DNA from: Bdellovibrionales bacterium RIFOXYC1_FULL_37_79
GTDB taxonomy: Bacteria; Bdellovibrionota; Bacteriovoracia; Bacteriovoracales; Bacteriovoracaceae
Assembly: GCA_001770015.1 (NCBI GenBank)
Contig: MEQB01000043.1
Location: 1 to 56,632 of the forward strand
Direction: 5' to 3'
DNA: 56,632 nucleotides
Part shown: piece by piece, positions 17,354-26,521 of the stretch
Layout of the letters: the number at the start of each line of letters is the position of its first letter
Numbering within the stretch: the stretch's first letter is position 1
The notes under the pieces: model-generated
Told to the model about the DNA's origin: nothing
What the model saw: the letters and a program-made list of their open reading frames with translations, nothing else
Database searches by the model: none
Program-made: the position numbers and the translations under genes

Positions 17354-18544
17354 ATGATTATCCAATATTTAAAAAAAAATGGATTAATTACTTTGGCCTT
17401 GGTGATCCATTTGTCCTTTTATGTCTCCTATATTTTCAAAACGGACAGCTGGATTTATCCAGCTGGTTATTACCATAACAATTATAAGGGTTTGGATTTT
17501 TACCAGGTTCCCAAGGCGGCTGCCTCGTGGTTTCGTGCTCAAACTTTTTCCCCGGAAATTGATGATTATTGGGGAGACCGGATCATCCGAAGTAATAGGA
17601 ATGTTTACCATCCATTGTTGGTGATGGTGCTAGGAGTTCCACTACATTTCCTTTCTCCCGAAGTGGCCTTTGAATGGTGGGTGCTTTTCAAGGCTATCCT
17701 TTGGTTACTGGGAGGGATTTATTTATGGAGAAATTATCGTGATCATCCCTACGGGCACTGGGCATTGTTTTTTTTTGCGGCCCACAGTGCTCTAGGGCTT
17801 GAAATTAGAATTGGCCAATTTCAAGAATTGCTGAATTTATGCCTGTTGTTTGCTTTACTGGCATGGTTTAAGGGGAATATTTTTAAATTTAATATCACAT
17901 ATGCTCTTTCTTTGCTTATCAAGCCAACGGCTCTTTTGTGGTTGCCGCTACTACTTATCCGGCGGCATTTGAAAATTGTGGGAATGTGTGCATTGCTGGT
18001 GGTTTTGGCGACGGTGCCGTTTTTTTGGCACAATTATATTGGTTATTATATCGAAAATATCAATATGCGCCTAAACACTAGAACCATTTTTGGGCCGCCG
18101 GATATTATGTCCTTGAATGCGCTTTTGCAAAGTTGGGGTGTTTCCCAGGGAGTGCTTTTTAATTTTAAAGTAGTGGTGATGTTAGCAACGTTGATGCTGG
18201 CTTTTTTTCGCCGGGTATCCATGTTCACTCTTTTTTACCTGCTTGGCCTGGTCAACATTTTTTTTGATGTTTATGTTTATGAATATCATTACTCAGTATT
18301 AATTCCTTTTTTTGTGACAGGATTATTATATATTTCTTCCATGCAAAAACCCTTTGCTCTAATTTTGATGATATGGGCAGCACTACCTAGTGCTTACGGT
18401 TTTTTCAGGTTAATGGGCAGTTCACATTTGTTAAATGGCATGCCGGATGAGTTTATTTGGCAGTGGATGGTGGCCATGAAGTTGTTGCCGGTTTGTGCTT
18501 TGGCAATTTACCTGCTATTTTTTGATATTGTTAATTCGAATTGA
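17354..18544 (+). CDS. GT87-like (DUF2029) polytopic glycosyltransferase
   Basis: 396 aa with about ten membrane helices. The pattern fits GT-C glycosyltransferases of family 87, in which lipid-linked mannosyl or arabinosyl donors are used on the outer face of the membrane. Supporting features are the first periplasmic loop with DFYQVPKAAASWF, then YHPLLVMVLGVPL, GQFQELLNLCLL, and IKPTALLWLPLL. The acidic loop residues (PEIDDYWGDR) could hold the catalytic base. The 3' part contains one copy of a 33-nt repeat (18432-18464) whose partner lies beyond the DUF4143 gene. The donor and acceptor are unknown. Confidence 0.7.
   Translation: MIIQYLKKNGLITLALVIHLSFYVSYIFKTDSWIYPAGYYHNNYKGLDFYQVPKAAASWFRAQTFSPEIDDYWGDRIIRSNRNVYHPLLVMVLGVPLHFLSPEVAFEWWVLFKAILWLLGGIYLWRNYRDHPYGHWALFFFAAHSALGLEIRIGQFQELLNLCLLFALLAWFKGNIFKFNITYALSLLIKPTALLWLPLLLIRRHLKIVGMCALLVVLATVPFFWHNYIGYYIENINMRLNTRTIFGPPDIMSLNALLQSWGVSQGVLFNFKVVVMLATLMLAFFRRVSMFTLFYLLGLVNIFFDVYVYEYHYSVLIPFFVTGLLYISSMQKPFALILMIWAALPSAYGFFRLMGSSHLLNGMPDEFIWQWMVAMKLLPVCALAIYLLFFDIVNSN
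18432..18464 (+). repeat. 33-nt direct repeat, left copy (in the GT87-like gene)
   Basis: This stretch recurs at 19968-20000 with a single mismatch (G at 18445, T at 19981). In the GT87-like gene it encodes LNGMPDEFIWQ. The two copies bracket the DUF4143 ATPase gene and its operators. Confidence 0.85.
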
Positions 18545-18629
18545 TAAAATGGCAGGTAGTTGGTTTCTTTGTCTGATACCTCTTAGATATTTGAACAATT
18601 CAAAAAGTCTCATAGGTGCTTTGGGGGGC

Positions 18630-19766
18630 CTACATCAATTGAAAATCGCCTAACCATGTGGCGGCATTACGAATTTCAGATAATCGATCAAGAGTTATTT
18701 CTCTTGGTAAATTGGCCACTAATTGGACTTTCTTAATGTTTGGAAAATATTTTGCATAAGAATTAAATGCTTTAGCGAAATTGTCATCGCTCCATTTTAC
18801 TTCACATAACAGTTTAGGCATGCGATCAATGAGCACGCAAAAATCTATCTCTTCTCCGCGTTTGTTTCTTATATAGTGTAAATTGATATCCAATCCCTTG
18901 GTATCTTCAAGATAATGAAGCTCTTTTAGCAAAGCACATGCAACTAAATTTTCCAATTTGGTCCCGGAGTCCCCACTCACCATGGCGGTATCGTAAAAAT
19001 AATATTTTGGTGCCTTTAAAAGAGAATCTCTTATTTTTTTAGAGTATGGAGTAACCTTAAAAACAATGAATAGACGCTCTAATATGTCTAACCACTTCAT
19101 TACGGTTTTAGGATCAACCTCTAAATCACGAGCAATATTGGTATATGAACAGGTGGCCCCGACTCGCTCTCTCATTAGGAGTAGCAGGTTTTCAATTCCG
19201 GTAATATTACGGACGTTTTCCAGTGTAATCAAATCTTGTTTTATGATTATATCCTGATAACCTTTTCTCCAACGACGATAATATTCTTGTGTTCCATTTA
19301 AAAATGGTTCTGGAAACGGGCCTGTAGCAAATAAACGTTCAAGGGCATCTTTCGAGGAAATTTCTGGCAAATATTTCATTATTTCTTTTATGTCGAGTGG
19401 GTGAAGTCGATATGAAAAAAAACGACCAGCCAGTGAATCACCAACTTTGCGATAAGTATCAAGCTTAGAACTACCAGTTACAATAATTGGTGGATGCATA
19501 CCCTCTACATCGTATACTCCTTTTAACCAACCTTTCCATTTGTTCATCTTATGAAGTTCATCTAATATGAGCAGATCACTTGATCGGTCCCATCTTTTTT
19601 TAAGTATGATTCTTCTATCGTCATCATTGTCAAAATTAAGATAATTACACTTGTTTTCAAACATTTTTGAAAGAGTGGTCTTTCCCGATTGGCGAGGGCC
19701 AGAAATAAAAACCAGCTTTTTACCTAAATCGTTTTTTATTGATTCAAAAAGATATCGTTTTATCAT
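18630..19766 (-). CDS. AAA family ATPase with DUF4143 domain (AAA_14)
   Basis: 378 aa. The Walker A GPRQSGKTT (residues 23-31) is followed by a Walker B LLILDELHKM. A sensor-like VTGSSKLDTYRKVGDSLAGR leads into a DUF4143 C-terminus with a winged-helix part and a DFCVLIDRMPKLLCEVKWS segment resembling a PD-(D/E)XK nuclease core (E-I-D, E-V-K). These orphan P-loop proteins are widespread, patchily distributed and functionally obscure. Two palindromic sites lie 24-87 nt upstream, and 33-nt direct repeats flank the gene, so it looks like a self-contained cassette. Confidence 0.88.
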   Translation of the reverse strand: MIKRYLFESIKNDLGKKLVFISGPRQSGKTTLSKMFENKCNYLNFDNDDDRRIILKKRWDRSSDLLILDELHKMNKWKGWLKGVYDVEGMHPPIIVTGSSKLDTYRKVGDSLAGRFFSYRLHPLDIKEIMKYLPEISSKDALERLFATGPFPEPFLNGTQEYYRRWRKGYQDIIIKQDLITLENVRNITGIENLLLLMRERVGATCSYTNIARDLEVDPKTVMKWLDILERLFIVFKVTPYSKKIRDSLLKAPKYYFYDTAMVSGDSGTKLENLVACALLKELHYLEDTKGLDINLHYIRNKRGEEIDFCVLIDRMPKLLCEVKWSDDNFAKAFNSYAKYFPNIKKVQLVANLPREITLDRLSEIRNAATWLGDFQLM

Positions 19767-19789
19767 TATTTTTTTCTCAAATAGGTTTA

Positions 19790-19853
19790 AAACTATTATG
19801 GATCATAATCCACAAAAGTACAAACTATTATGGATCTTGATCCATAATAGTTT
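19790..19853 (-). promoter_or_regulatory. tandem palindromic operator of the DUF4143 ATPase
   Basis: AAACTATTATGGATC (19822-19836) and its exact complement (19839-19853) form a perfect 15-bp inverted repeat around TT. The same 15-mer recurs at 19790-19804, followed by a partial inverted arm (ATAATCCA, 19805-19812). The block begins 24 nt upstream of the ATPase start. Two spaced copies of one symmetric site point to a DNA-binding regulator, possibly the ATPase's own winged-helix domain. Confidence 0.75.
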
Positions 19854-19967
19854 ATACTTTTCATAACTGCATTGATCGAGAAGTTTTGTCATAGTCAGGC
19901 AGCCACTTTTCCACAACTTACGACAATTTTAGAAAAATCTTGAGATATATCTTCATGTTTTTTTTGG

Positions 19968-20000
19968 TAAATGGCATGCCTGATGAGTTTATTTGGCAGT
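19968..20000 (+). repeat. 33-nt direct repeat, right copy (GT87 gene remnant)
   Basis: It matches 18432-18464 at 32 of 33 bases. In the same reading frame it encodes VNGMPDEFIWQ and is followed directly by TAG. Upstream of the copy the similarity to the GT87-like gene stops. It therefore looks like a remnant or regenerated gene end produced when the DUF4143 cassette arrived. Confidence 0.8.
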
Positions 20001-20029
20001 AGCTTGCTGGTCCTTAAGCTATCGGATCA

Positions 20030-22984
20030 TTAACTGCTGATGGGAGTTTCGATATATTCCTTGATGATTCCGTGATTTTTCTTGCCGTTAATGATGATCG
20101 AGAGGGGTTTTTTCAAGCTTATATGTTTGATGTATTCAGTTTCTTCCACCACATTTTGTTTTAAAAACCAATCCCAGTTTAAAAAATCTTCATGGCCATA
20201 AATGGTGAAATAAATAACTCCCAGGGAGGTGATATTTTGAAAAAAATGGGTTCCTTGGGAAGGGTCGGCATTGAGGTTTGGGATTTTGGCTTCCACAATG
20301 GCATGAGCACCAGATATATCATTCCATTTAACAGGGATACCCAAGGAGTGATCACGGGAACCCCAGCGGCCGGGGCCAACTAACAGGTAAGGTTTTTTTT
20401 CTTTTTCCAGGAGGGAATTAATTTTGGAAATATCGCTTACCATTTCGATACTGGATTTGGAGTTAAAAGTTTCCGGTTTAACAAAAATAATATCTGAAAT
20501 GTTATTGATCATTCCGTGTCCTAGGGCATTGGTGGAATGGCAAAAACAATTTTTGATATCTTCTTTGTGAATATCAACCGGTCCGGTTTCCTGGGTGATG
20601 GTCAGAGGTCTCACTTGCAAAACGGTGAATTCGTGGGGGGCATCGTCGCTTTCGGAAATATTGAAGGAAAATTCAATTTCCACATCACAACCAAATCCCA
20701 GCCTGGAGATTTGCAGAATTTTCTTGATTAATTTTGCCAGTGGTATTTCATTGTATTTAAGTGCCCGGGCAAATGTGATCACCGGCGGAAGGTGGGGATA
20801 GTGCCCGTCCCTGATCATATGATCGGATGGATCGTACCTGCTGGAAAAATATTGAACAGGTCTTTCATTGACGGCATCACCAATATTTCGTTTTACCAAG
20901 TAGGCTGCTTCATCCGTGTTTAAATCAAATTTTTGGTTACTCATAGACAGGGCATAAAAACTTTTTTGGGAATTTTTTAAAATACTGCTGACGTCAGAAA
21001 ATTGGGGCAGATTATTGGGATATTCGGGGCAAAAGCGCAAGGTTTCTCCGCCTTCAACGACAATTTTGCCAAGACCAATGGAAATTTGAGCGATTCCATT
21101 CAAGGCCCGCATCGGACTGAGGGGATAAAAGTTATATGACTGGGCCGTGCCTGATACTGCCGGATAAAAATAATCTCCATATTGTTTGCCAACCACTGAC
21201 TGGATAATAATCGCCATCTTTTCTTCTTCAATTCTATTCTGGGTGGTTTTGGCAAAGGCCTTGGGCTCGCAATAAAAAACGGAGGCGTAGATCAATTTGA
21301 TCGCATCAGAAAGTTGGTACAGCCGGTCATCTAGTGCTGGCTGATTGTTAGGAAGCATGTAGGTGGCATAAAACCCGGCGTAGGGGGTATCCTTACTATC
21401 CTCTAAAAGGCTGGAGGACCTCACCGCAATGGGAGTTTTTACTTCTTTTAGGTACTGGGTGAGGGCATGGATCAGGGAAGTTGGCAGACTGGAATCTTTA
21501 AAAATTTGGGCAATATCCTCGTCGGAGTGATCGGAATAGGCATAGCCTTCCAAGTGGTTGACGTCGATAAAATCATCAAAAGCCTCAGTGGAAATAACAA
21601 TGGTTTTGGGTATGGATATATTGACATCCTTGAATTCAACAAAGGATTTTAAATTGTCAAAAAGGTATTTGGATATAAAGGCGAGACCACGGGCCTTGCC
21701 ACCAAGGGAACCGTTGCCTATTCTTAAAAAATCGGAATCGGGTGTAAAGCCATCCGGTCGGAAAAAAGCGATGTTGGTCTTTTGCATGCGAATGCGATGG
21801 TTTTTGAGTGATGAAATTAAAAATTGTCTGACCTTTTCCAAATTTTCAAAATCACTGTGCTTGGCAATTAAAAATTTGGATGCCAAGGTAATTTCAGTAC
21901 GGGCCATCAGCCAGTTGGAAAAATGATTTAAACTTACATGATAGAGTAATGAGATATCGGGAATGGTTTCTAATTTTTTTTCAAGAGAATAAAGGTTATG
22001 GGCCCGGTCCAATTCCTCACCCTTGGGGTTTCTAAAAACAAAATCACCAAATCCCATATAATTCTTCATGAAGTTTCTGATTTCATGATGCAAGTAGGGT
22101 GAGTTTTTGTCTAAAAAATGCAAACTGGCGATATCGGCCTTGGTTTTATTCTGGCTTTCACTAGAAAGCAGCAGCAGTGGCAAGTGGGGCATTTCTTCCC
22201 TAACGTGTTTTAAAAAATGAATGCCTGCTTCCGGATTCAACTTATCTTCCTTGAAATAACTGGCATCGGAGAAAACTCCAATAAGATGAGGACGGTACTT
22301 TTGATAAAGATCCATGCCTTCTTCATAATCTTTGGCCAGCAAAACTTTGGTGCGCGCCCGAAGCTTCCATAGTTGATGTTCTTCGTTAAAAGAGTCGTCG
22401 ATGATATCCTGGGTTTGACTGACAATGGATTTATAGAGAATTGGCAGGATCGAGGAATAATAGTAGGGAGAATCCTCAATTAATATAAGCACCCGAACCC
22501 TGGCAGTTTGAATGTCCCGATCCACATTGAGTCGGTCTTCAACCCACTTAATAATCGCCCACATCAGATTACGGTTACCAGACCAGACAAATATTTTATC
22601 AATACTTTTGTCGGGTAATTTTTTGGTATATCTTTTAGGTAATGCCCGGTGCCCGTGGGCCAGTAAAACAACAGGTGTTTGCTCAACAATTTCTTTAATC
22701 TTGCTTCCTAGGGTTAGCGCATCCATTCCCAGGTATTTGGGATAATTGATGACGATTAAATCATATTTGTTTTTCTCCACTTTTTTTAAGGCCTCTTGAG
22801 CGGTTCTTACTTTGGTAAAAGTGGGGGGAGTGGTCAGGGACAGTCCTCGATAGCTATAAAAAACATTATCTAGAATTCCACCATCTTCTTGCATGATATA
22901 GGCGTCATAGGGACTGGAGACAATCAGGATATTGACCACCCGATGGTGCATTAATTCTTTAAAAAGATCAAAATTGAAATCCAC
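20030..22984 (-). CDS. receiver-like / PEP-pyruvate-binding domain fusion protein
   Basis: 984 aa, GTG start with AAAGGTGGT upstream. The first ~340 residues contain two receiver-like segments (around ILIVSSPYDAY and VLILIEDSPYYYS). From about 425 the ATP-grasp PEP/pyruvate-binding domain of PPDK/PEP synthase is clear: SLGGKARGLAFI, AVRSSSLLEDS, AGFYATYML and finally VLQVRPLT near 830. The phosphohistidine swivel and TIM-barrel domains of true PEP synthase are absent. A family-specific C-terminus with LLVGPGRWGSRD and DPSQGTHFFQ replaces them. It is probably a signalling phosphotransferase rather than a glycolytic enzyme. It is divergent from the nucleoside kinase gene. Confidence 0.75.
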   Translation of the reverse strand: MDFNFDLFKELMHHRVVNILIVSSPYDAYIMQEDGGILDNVFYSYRGLSLTTPPTFTKVRTAQEALKKVEKNKYDLIVINYPKYLGMDALTLGSKIKEIVEQTPVVLLAHGHRALPKRYTKKLPDKSIDKIFVWSGNRNLMWAIIKWVEDRLNVDRDIQTARVRVLILIEDSPYYYSSILPILYKSIVSQTQDIIDDSFNEEHQLWKLRARTKVLLAKDYEEGMDLYQKYRPHLIGVFSDASYFKEDKLNPEAGIHFLKHVREEMPHLPLLLLSSESQNKTKADIASLHFLDKNSPYLHHEIRNFMKNYMGFGDFVFRNPKGEELDRAHNLYSLEKKLETIPDISLLYHVSLNHFSNWLMARTEITLASKFLIAKHSDFENLEKVRQFLISSLKNHRIRMQKTNIAFFRPDGFTPDSDFLRIGNGSLGGKARGLAFISKYLFDNLKSFVEFKDVNISIPKTIVISTEAFDDFIDVNHLEGYAYSDHSDEDIAQIFKDSSLPTSLIHALTQYLKEVKTPIAVRSSSLLEDSKDTPYAGFYATYMLPNNQPALDDRLYQLSDAIKLIYASVFYCEPKAFAKTTQNRIEEEKMAIIIQSVVGKQYGDYFYPAVSGTAQSYNFYPLSPMRALNGIAQISIGLGKIVVEGGETLRFCPEYPNNLPQFSDVSSILKNSQKSFYALSMSNQKFDLNTDEAAYLVKRNIGDAVNERPVQYFSSRYDPSDHMIRDGHYPHLPPVITFARALKYNEIPLAKLIKKILQISRLGFGCDVEIEFSFNISESDDAPHEFTVLQVRPLTITQETGPVDIHKEDIKNCFCHSTNALGHGMINNISDIIFVKPETFNSKSSIEMVSDISKINSLLEKEKKPYLLVGPGRWGSRDHSLGIPVKWNDISGAHAIVEAKIPNLNADPSQGTHFFQNITSLGVIYFTIYGHEDFLNWDWFLKQNVVEETEYIKHISLKKPLSIIINGKKNHGIIKEYIETPISS

Positions 22985-23069
22985 CCTGGGACCACCTTTA
23001 AGATTGATTGAACTTTGTTAATTCATTATAATTGTGATTATAGATTAACCTAAAAAAAGAAAGAAAGAA

Positions 23070-24719
23070 ATGGAACCGGTCAATATTGAATACAAAAATA
23101 AAGTTTATAAATGCGCTCCCTTGACCAATACACTTGAGTTTATTAGTCAGCATAATTTAAAAATTAAAGACCCGGTGGCAGCCGTGGTAAATGGATATTT
23201 AACCAGATTGAATAAAAAATTTAAAGTGGATGGAACCTTGGAAATAATTGAATTGGCCACTTCGCAAGGGAGAAGAATTTACGAAAGTAGCATTCTTTTT
23301 CTTTTTAGGGTGGCCTTTGAAAAGAAATACCCCTCCCGTAAAATATTTATCAATCATTCGTTGCATATGGGAGTTTATGCGGAGGTGGAAGGAGAGGTAT
23401 TAACTGAAAATGAAGTAAGTGATATAGAAAATCTGATGAAAGAGATGGTTAAAAGAAATCTTCCAATTGAAAGAAAGACCAGGGATTGGGATATTTCCAT
23501 GCAGATATTGGAACAAACTGACCGCCAGGATCTGATTAATTTGTATCGCTATTATACCCCGACTATTTATAAATTCTATGAACTGGATGGGGTGGAAGAA
23601 AATTTATATCTACCCCAGTTGCCTTCCACCGGTTACTTGAAAAATTTCCGATTGCAAAAGTATCAACAGGGTGTGGTCATTATTATTCCGGATTTTGAGG
23701 AAAACAGCATTGTTCCGGAATTTGTGGACCGACCCAAGTTGTTTAATTCGTACAAGGAATATCATCAGTGGAGTCGTATTTTAAAAGTAAGAACGGTGGG
23801 GCAGCTTAATCGCTATATTATGAACGGAGAAATTCAAGAGATGATCCAGGTGGCGGAAGCCTTGCATGAGAAAAAAATCGCCGAGATTGCCGATTTTATT
23901 GCAAGAAAGGCTAAGGTTCCCAAGATGATTCTGATCGCAGGTCCTTCTTCCTCGGGAAAAACCACCTTTTCCAAAAGATTGGGAATTCAACTCAGGGTAA
24001 ATAGACTCAGACCGGTGGCCATTAATTTGGATAATTATTTTGTGGACCGGGATTTAACGCCCAAGGATGCCGAAGGAAATTATGATTTTGAAGCACTTAA
24101 TGCGATTGACGTGGAGCTATTCAATGTTCATTTACAGAAATTGATTGCCGGCGAGGAGATCGAGGTTCCCCGTTTTGATTTTCAAACCGGAACCAAGAAA
24201 AAACAAGGTGTGAATTTACGATTGAAAGAAGATGAAATCATGATTGTGGAGGGTATTCATGGACTCAATCCAGAACTGACCAAGGCAGTTGAGGATGGGG
24301 ATAAGTTTAAAATATATATTTCGGCGCTCACCCAGCTGAATACGCATCGACATGACCGCATTCCCACTTCAGATACCCGGTTGATTAGACGGATTGTAAG
24401 GGATAGTTATTTTCGAGGTTATAGTGCCACGGAAACCCTGGACCGATGGAGATCAGTACGTTCTGGAGAGAAAAAGAATATTTTTCCGCTCCAGGAAAAT
24501 GCCGATGTTATTTTTAACTCTGCCTTGTTTTATGAACTGGCAGTTTTAAAACTTCCTGCCGAAAGAGAGCTTCGGAGAGTGGAAAGAAACACTCCTCTTT
24601 ATGGTGAGGCCAGAAGATTGTTGAAATTTTTATCCTTCTTTTTACCCATCGAGTCGGCGGATATTCCCAGGACTTCGCTTCTTAAGGAGTTTACGGGTGG
24701 TTCTTCATTTAAGTATTAA
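23070..24719 (+). CDS. TGS domain-uridine kinase-like nucleoside kinase
   Basis: 549 aa. Residues 1-70 resemble a TGS domain. Residues 75-200 are related to the threonyl-tRNA-synthetase second additional domain (INHSLHMGVYAEVEGE). From about 285 a uridine/phosphoribulokinase domain follows, with P-loop GPSSSGKTTFSKRL, INLDNYFVDRD, VPRFDF and VEGIHGLNP. This fusion is known in other bacteria and is usually called nucleoside kinase. The exact substrate is unverified. No strong ribosome site precedes the ATG beyond an A/G-rich stretch. The 85-nt gap to the PEP-binding gene must hold divergent promoters. Confidence 0.82.
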   Translation: MEPVNIEYKNKVYKCAPLTNTLEFISQHNLKIKDPVAAVVNGYLTRLNKKFKVDGTLEIIELATSQGRRIYESSILFLFRVAFEKKYPSRKIFINHSLHMGVYAEVEGEVLTENEVSDIENLMKEMVKRNLPIERKTRDWDISMQILEQTDRQDLINLYRYYTPTIYKFYELDGVEENLYLPQLPSTGYLKNFRLQKYQQGVVIIIPDFEENSIVPEFVDRPKLFNSYKEYHQWSRILKVRTVGQLNRYIMNGEIQEMIQVAEALHEKKIAEIADFIARKAKVPKMILIAGPSSSGKTTFSKRLGIQLRVNRLRPVAINLDNYFVDRDLTPKDAEGNYDFEALNAIDVELFNVHLQKLIAGEEIEVPRFDFQTGTKKKQGVNLRLKEDEIMIVEGIHGLNPELTKAVEDGDKFKIYISALTQLNTHRHDRIPTSDTRLIRRIVRDSYFRGYSATETLDRWRSVRSGEKKNIFPLQENADVIFNSALFYELAVLKLPAERELRRVERNTPLYGEARRLLKFLSFFLPIESADIPRTSLLKEFTGGSSFKY

Positions 24720-24903
24720 TAAGTGATTTGATCAAATATGCTGACCAAAATTCCACTTGGTTCATAGATAAATAAACATGAATTCACACAAAAGTCTGAG
24801 CTTGACTTATTTTAGAAAAGTATCAAACTAATATCTGTTACAGAAATAACGTACAATTATTTATCAATAATATTAGAAATAAATTTTGCGGAGTCCATTC
24901 GAT

Positions 24904-26466
24904 ATGAAGAAATTTTTAGAAGTTTTCACTGGGTTGAGCTTTGGTTTAAAGTTAATGCTGGCATTTGTTTTATTATTGATACTGGCGATTACTTCAAACA
25001 TTATACTTTATAGAAAATTTGATAGTGCCTCTATCTCCAATCAAATTGTCAAAGAAGAATTTCCTTTTCTTTTAGCTTTGAGTAAAATTCAAACCTTTAG
25101 AACCAACCTTAAAGTTGCAGAAAGGACTCTCTCCAATGCTAAAATGGATTGGGATGAACGGGTGAGCCAGTATAAGGTTTTGGTGGCGGTATGGACCGGA
25201 GTGGTTGCGATTATCAAGGATGTTGATGAAAAAATTGTTTCTGCTGCAGGCAAGGAAGCTTGGGCAAAATTTAAAATACTTTGGAATAGATCCAAAGAAA
25301 ATCATGATACCTTTATAAAATTATGCAAGGAAAGAGACGATTTTCTGGCGGCTGGTTACTCGGCAACTGATCAAGAACTTATAGATAAAGAAAAACAAAT
25401 GATCGATCTTTTGATGAGCAGTCGACAGTTGATTGGAGAGATGGATCAGGTTACAGGTGAGATGATGTCTGTCGCTGAAATTAATTTCTTGGAAAGTCAA
25501 ATAAAGAAGGAAAAAGATGACTCAGCAACTAAATTTCTGATTGTTATAATGAGTCTGATCAGCGTCGGGGTGACCCTGGCCTTTTCAATCTTTTTTCCAG
25601 CAGCAGTCACCCGGCCGGTAATCAAATTATCAAAAGAGTTAAAGGCCAGTGCCGATAAACTCAGTAGTGAGACTCACTCACTTTCCAGTGTTAGTACCCA
25701 GCTTTCGAGTTCATCCAGCCAACAAGCGGCAGGGACCCAGGAATCGGTGGCGGCCATGACCGAAATGGAATCTATGATTAATCACACTACTGATTATTCG
25801 CAACAATCAAAACTGTTGGTTTCCACGATCAGGGAGAAAACCACGGTGGGAGATGAGGCCATGCATGAATTGGCAGACTCTATGGATGGAATCAGCAAGT
25901 CTAATGTGAAACTGGTCGAGATGCAGGAGATTATCAAGGATATTGATAATAAGACCAAAGTGATCAATGATATTGTTTTTAAAACCCAACTGCTCTCGTT
26001 TAATGCTTCTATTGAGGCAGCCAGGGCCGGGCAGCATGGTAAAGGATTTGCGGTGGTAGCCGAGGAAGTGGGGAAATTGGCGCAGATGAGTGGTGAGGCA
26101 GCCACTCAAATCAAGGAGCTTTTGGAAAATAGTCAAAAAGAAGTTGCTTCAATTGTCGAGACCACCAAGAAAACGGTATCTCAAGGACAATCAACTTCTG
26201 AAAAGGCCTTGAGAATCTTTAAGGAAATTTTTGAAGGTGTTGATCAGGTGGTGGATAAGATTGCTCAAATAGCTTCAGCTTCATCCAACCAACAAGAAGG
26301 GATAAAGCAAACCGGCAAGGCCATGAGTGAGCTCGATAAGGCCATCACGATGAACGTCGGTATTGCCGATACGGTAATGGAGTCTGCGCGTAGATTGGAA
26401 AGTGTTTCTGATCTGATAAATACTCATCTGGTCGATTTGCAGCAGGTTATTCTAGGAAAAAAATAA
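24904..26466 (+). CDS. methyl-accepting chemotaxis protein
   Basis: About 520 aa from the ATG at 24904, where GGAG lies 10 nt upstream. TM1 covers residues 15-35, a helical-bundle periplasmic domain residues 40-205, and TM2 about 208-235. A cytoplasmic coiled coil with the conserved hairpin tip ([20 protein letters not shown], about 357-376, then [15 protein letters not shown]) follows. No clear HAMP is visible after TM2. The tip would bind CheW and CheA, which are not in this window. The C-terminus lacks an NWETF-like receptor tether. It is followed by a free Cache protein and is probably co-transcribed with it. Confidence 0.93.
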   Translation: MKKFLEVFTGLSFGLKLMLAFVLLLILAITSNIILYRKFDSASISNQIVKEEFPFLLALSKIQTFRTNLKVAERTLSNAKMDWDERVSQYKVLVAVWTGVVAIIKDVDEKIVSAAGKEAWAKFKILWNRSKENHDTFIKLCKERDDFLAAGYSATDQELIDKEKQMIDLLMSSRQLIGEMDQVTGEMMSVAEINFLESQIKKEKDDSATKFLIVIMSLISVGVTLAFSIFFPAAVTRPVIKLSKELKASADKLSSETHSLSSVSTQLSSSSSQQAAGTQESVAAMTEMESMINHTTDYSQQSKLLVSTIREKTTVGDEAMHELADSMDGISKSNVKLVEMQEIIKDIDNKTKVINDIVFKTQLLSFNASIEAARAGQHGKGFAVVAEEVGKLAQMSGEAATQIKELLENSQKEVASIVETTKKTVSQGQSTSEKALRIFKEIFEGVDQVVDKIAQIASASSNQQEGIKQTGKAMSELDKAITMNVGIADTVMESARRLESVSDLINTHLVDLQQVILGKK

Positions 26467-26521
26467 AAATTAAAAATTTTTTTTAAATGCATTCTTGATG
26501 CATTCAACTATTGGAGGTTTT

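Noticed and set aside
20030-22984. Phosphoenolpyruvate synthase (ppsA)
   Set aside because: Only the ATP-grasp domain is present. The phosphohistidine and PEP-binding barrel domains are missing, so the metabolic name would mislead.
24806-24840. Sigma-70 promoter of the chemoreceptor
   Set aside because: TTGACT is present but the best -10 (TAATAT) is 21 nt away, too far for a normal promoter.
26485-26503. Terminator between the chemoreceptor and Cache genes
   Set aside because: AATGCAT and ATGCATT can pair, but the stem is 7 bp, self-complementary and not followed by a T-run in the plus direction.
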